DNA from: JBLFWJ01 sp047611425
GTDB lineage: Bacteria; Bacteroidota; Bacteroidia; UBA10329
Assembly: GCA_047611425.1 (NCBI GenBank)
Contig: JBLFWJ010000157.1
Location: forward strand, 1-7,987
DNA: 7,987 bases
Direction: 5' to 3'
Shown: piece by piece, positions 6,444 to 7,987 of the stretch
Position numbering within the stretch: the first letter of the stretch is position 1
Layout: each line of letters opens with the position of its first letter
The notes under the pieces: model-generated
What the model was told of the DNA's origin: nothing
Databases searched by the model: none
Seen by the model: only the letters and a program-made list of their open reading frames with translations
Translations under genes and position numbers: made by a program

Positions 6444-7987
6444 TTAAACCTTTAGACCAATAACCATCATGTCATCAACCTGAGGAAGGTCTCCTTGCCA
6501 TTCGGAAAACTCATCTTCTAACTTTGTTTTATGATCATCAAAATCAAATGATTGCAACCTTTGGATTAGCTGGAGAAAACGTCTTTTCATATATTTTTTG
6601 CCGGCTGGACCGCCAAATTGGTCGAAGTAACCATCGGTAGTCAGATATAATTTGTCTCCTCGTTGCAACTGAGCTGACTGGGTGTCAAACGTTCTTATTT
6701 CACCCTTATGCAACGGGCCTCCAACACTAGCACGCGTACCATTAAAGGTTTCTACGTTTGCAGCATTTACTTTGAATAAAATATTAAGCGCACCGGCATA
6801 TTGCATTTTAAGGGTGGTGTTTTCAATAATGCAAAGCCCCATGTCCATGCCGTCTTTAACAGAGCCTTCTGCACTATCTTGATCTAGATTTTTCCTAACC
6901 AAAGCGTCCAGTTTCGTAATGATTAACCCGGGATCATTTCCGTGATTCATGGCCGCTGCTTGATCGAGCAACATAAAGCCAACCATAGACATTAAAGCCC
7001 CGGGAACACTGTGGCCTGTGCAATCTACAGCTGCTATCATGGTATGGGTTCCATTATCATGAAACCAGTGAAAATCTCCACTAACAACATTTTTCGGCTT
7101 TGCAAAAATGAATGCCTTGTCAAACCTTTTTAACAAGGCCGTTTTATTTGGGAGTATCGCTTTTTGGATTCGTTTAGCATAGGTCAAGCTGTCCAGCAAA
7201 TCCGTATTATTCGCCACCAATTGTGAACTCACTTCTTGCCTTGTTTTCATTTCGTCCAACAATTTTAAGTTGGCTGTTTCAAGCAGTTGTGTGCGCTCCT
7301 TTACCTTCTCTTCTAATTCCTTAAGGTCGTGCTCTTGCTTAAATTCCTGCTCTTTGACATGGGTGGTGTCCATAACAATACTCACAATTCTGCTCACCTC
7401 CCCACTCGCATCAAGAATTGGGGTGAAGTTCACCGAAATCCACACCCTAGTTCCATCAGGACGGTAAATTTGATTCTCACTTTGAAACGCCTTTTTCCGT
7501 TTCACACTTTCATAGGTAAGCTTGATTAAGGTTTCATCGGTTTCTGGGCCAGATAAAAAGCTCCATGGTTCTTTGCCAATAACGTTTTCTCCTTGGTGAC
7601 CGGTAATCTCATAAAATGCATTGTTCATCCATTCTATCTTCCCTTCTTTATCCTGAATCAAAACTCCATTAACAGTTTCCGAAGCCACTTGAGATAGCAT
7701 TCTAATTTGCTGTTCATTCGAAACTCTTTGGGTGATGTCTTCTGCAATTCCAGCTATCCGAACCACCTTGCCTTCTGTGTTCATGATTGGAAATGCCCGG
7801 TCGTGCACCCATCTAATTTCTCCATTGTCCAGTACAATTCGATAATCCACATCGTACGTTCCGTCCTGAGCAGATTTTGCATACTCTTCAACAATGCGTT
7901 CCCGCTCTTCTGGATGAATTCTTTTCGACCACGTTATCGAGTCTTCATACAGCTCTTCAACCGAGGCTCCGTACAGCTCTTCGTATG
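6444..7987 (-). CDS. PAS-domain sensor with C-terminal SpoIIE/PP2C-type phosphatase (5' end cut off by window)
   Basis: Likely a cytoplasmic signalling protein that turns a PAS-sensed cue into serine/threonine dephosphorylation of a partner, in the manner of RsbU/RsbP; the substrate is unknown. The frame stays open to the window edge, giving 513 visible residues. GTG at 7850 is codon 46 of the visible protein and lies inside a PAS domain, so it is not the start. Numbering from the first visible codon: PAS 1 (PAS_3-like) is 1-85, with 'WSKRIHPEERER' and 'DNGEIRWVHDRA'. PAS 2 is about 95-208, LOV-like, with 'NNAFYEITG', 'FLSGPETD' and 'YRPDGTRVW'. A charged coiled-coil linker is about 210-265. 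The SpoIIE domain is about 290-513, with metal-ligand aspartates in 'SGDFHWF' (D304), 'AAVDCTGHSVPGALMSM' (D321), 'TTDGYFDQFGG' (D451) and 'VDDMMVIGLK' (D504, D505), all intact. More sensor domains may lie upstream off the window. The stop is 39 bp before the acyltransferase. Confidence 0.95.
   Translation of the reverse strand, partial: YEELYGASVEELYEDSITWSKRIHPEERERIVEEYAKSAQDGTYDVDYRIVLDNGEIRWVHDRAFPIMNTEGKVVRIAGIAEDITQRVSNEQQIRMLSQVASETVNGVLIQDKEGKIEWMNNAFYEITGHQGENVIGKEPWSFLSGPETDETLIKLTYESVKRKKAFQSENQIYRPDGTRVWISVNFTPILDASGEVSRIVSIVMDTTHVKEQEFKQEHDLKELEEKVKERTQLLETANLKLLDEMKTRQEVSSQLVANNTDLLDSLTYAKRIQKAILPNKTALLKRFDKAFIFAKPKNVVSGDFHWFHDNGTHTMIAAVDCTGHSVPGALMSMVGFMLLDQAAAMNHGNDPGLIITKLDALVRKNLDQDSAEGSVKDGMDMGLCIIENTTLKMQYAGALNILFKVNAANVETFNGTRASVGGPLHKGEIRTFDTQSAQLQRGDKLYLTTDGYFDQFGGPAGKKYMKRRFLQLIQRLQSFDFDDHKTKLEDEFSEWQGDLPQVDDMMVIGLKV

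Overview
The window looks like ordinary chromosome of a member of the Bacteroidota, most likely a Flavobacteriia-type lineage. This is inferred from three things. The protein flavours fit: a PAS-SpoIIE phosphatase with the 'YAKRIQKAILP' linker, a 907-residue OdhA opening 'MDAYSYLSN', and a 'RPKACREYPH' cysteine-cluster protein. The promoter-like boxes fit the Bacteroidota -7 consensus TAnnTTTG rather than TATAAT. Clear Shine-Dalgarno sequences are missing before the genes. I could not run a search, so nothing finer than phylum is claimed.

Layout. Five genes lie head to tail on the minus strand and fill almost the whole window. In transcription order they are: a sensor phosphatase with PAS domains and a SpoIIE/PP2C-type catalytic domain, running off the right edge (7987 to 6444); an LpxL/HtrB-type lipid acyltransferase (6404 to 5538); a Na+/Ca2+-exchanger-family antiporter (5517 to 4558); the E1 subunit of 2-oxoglutarate dehydrogenase, sucA (4447 to 1724); and the E2 subunit, sucB (1685 to 441). 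A single plus-strand gene at the left edge, a YkgJ-type cysteine-cluster protein (1 to 444, start cut off), converges on sucB and overlaps it by four bases. Gaps are 39, 20, 110 and 38 bp. No stretch over 300 bp lacks a gene, and I see no tRNA, rRNA, mobile element or CRISPR array.

How they work together. sucA and sucB form a clear two-gene unit making two of the three parts of the TCA-cycle 2-oxoglutarate dehydrogenase complex; the E3 subunit (lpd) must be encoded elsewhere. The acyltransferase and antiporter are inner-membrane proteins 20 bp apart and may be co-transcribed. Each also has a -7-like box exactly 4 nt before its start codon, which would give almost leaderless transcripts. sucA has its own -7-like box in the 110-bp gap, with a small inverted repeat between the box and the ATG. 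The sensor phosphatase probably feeds a partner-switching or second-messenger pathway whose other members are not visible here.

Two gene boundaries need correction relative to a simple start-codon call. Both edge genes are open to the window border, so TTG at 43 and GTG at 7850 are internal codons. I find no convincing undescribed system; the points most worth a second look are the start-codon-proximal promoter boxes, the LOV-like PAS domain without its photoactive cysteine, and the sucB/ykgJ stop-codon overlap.
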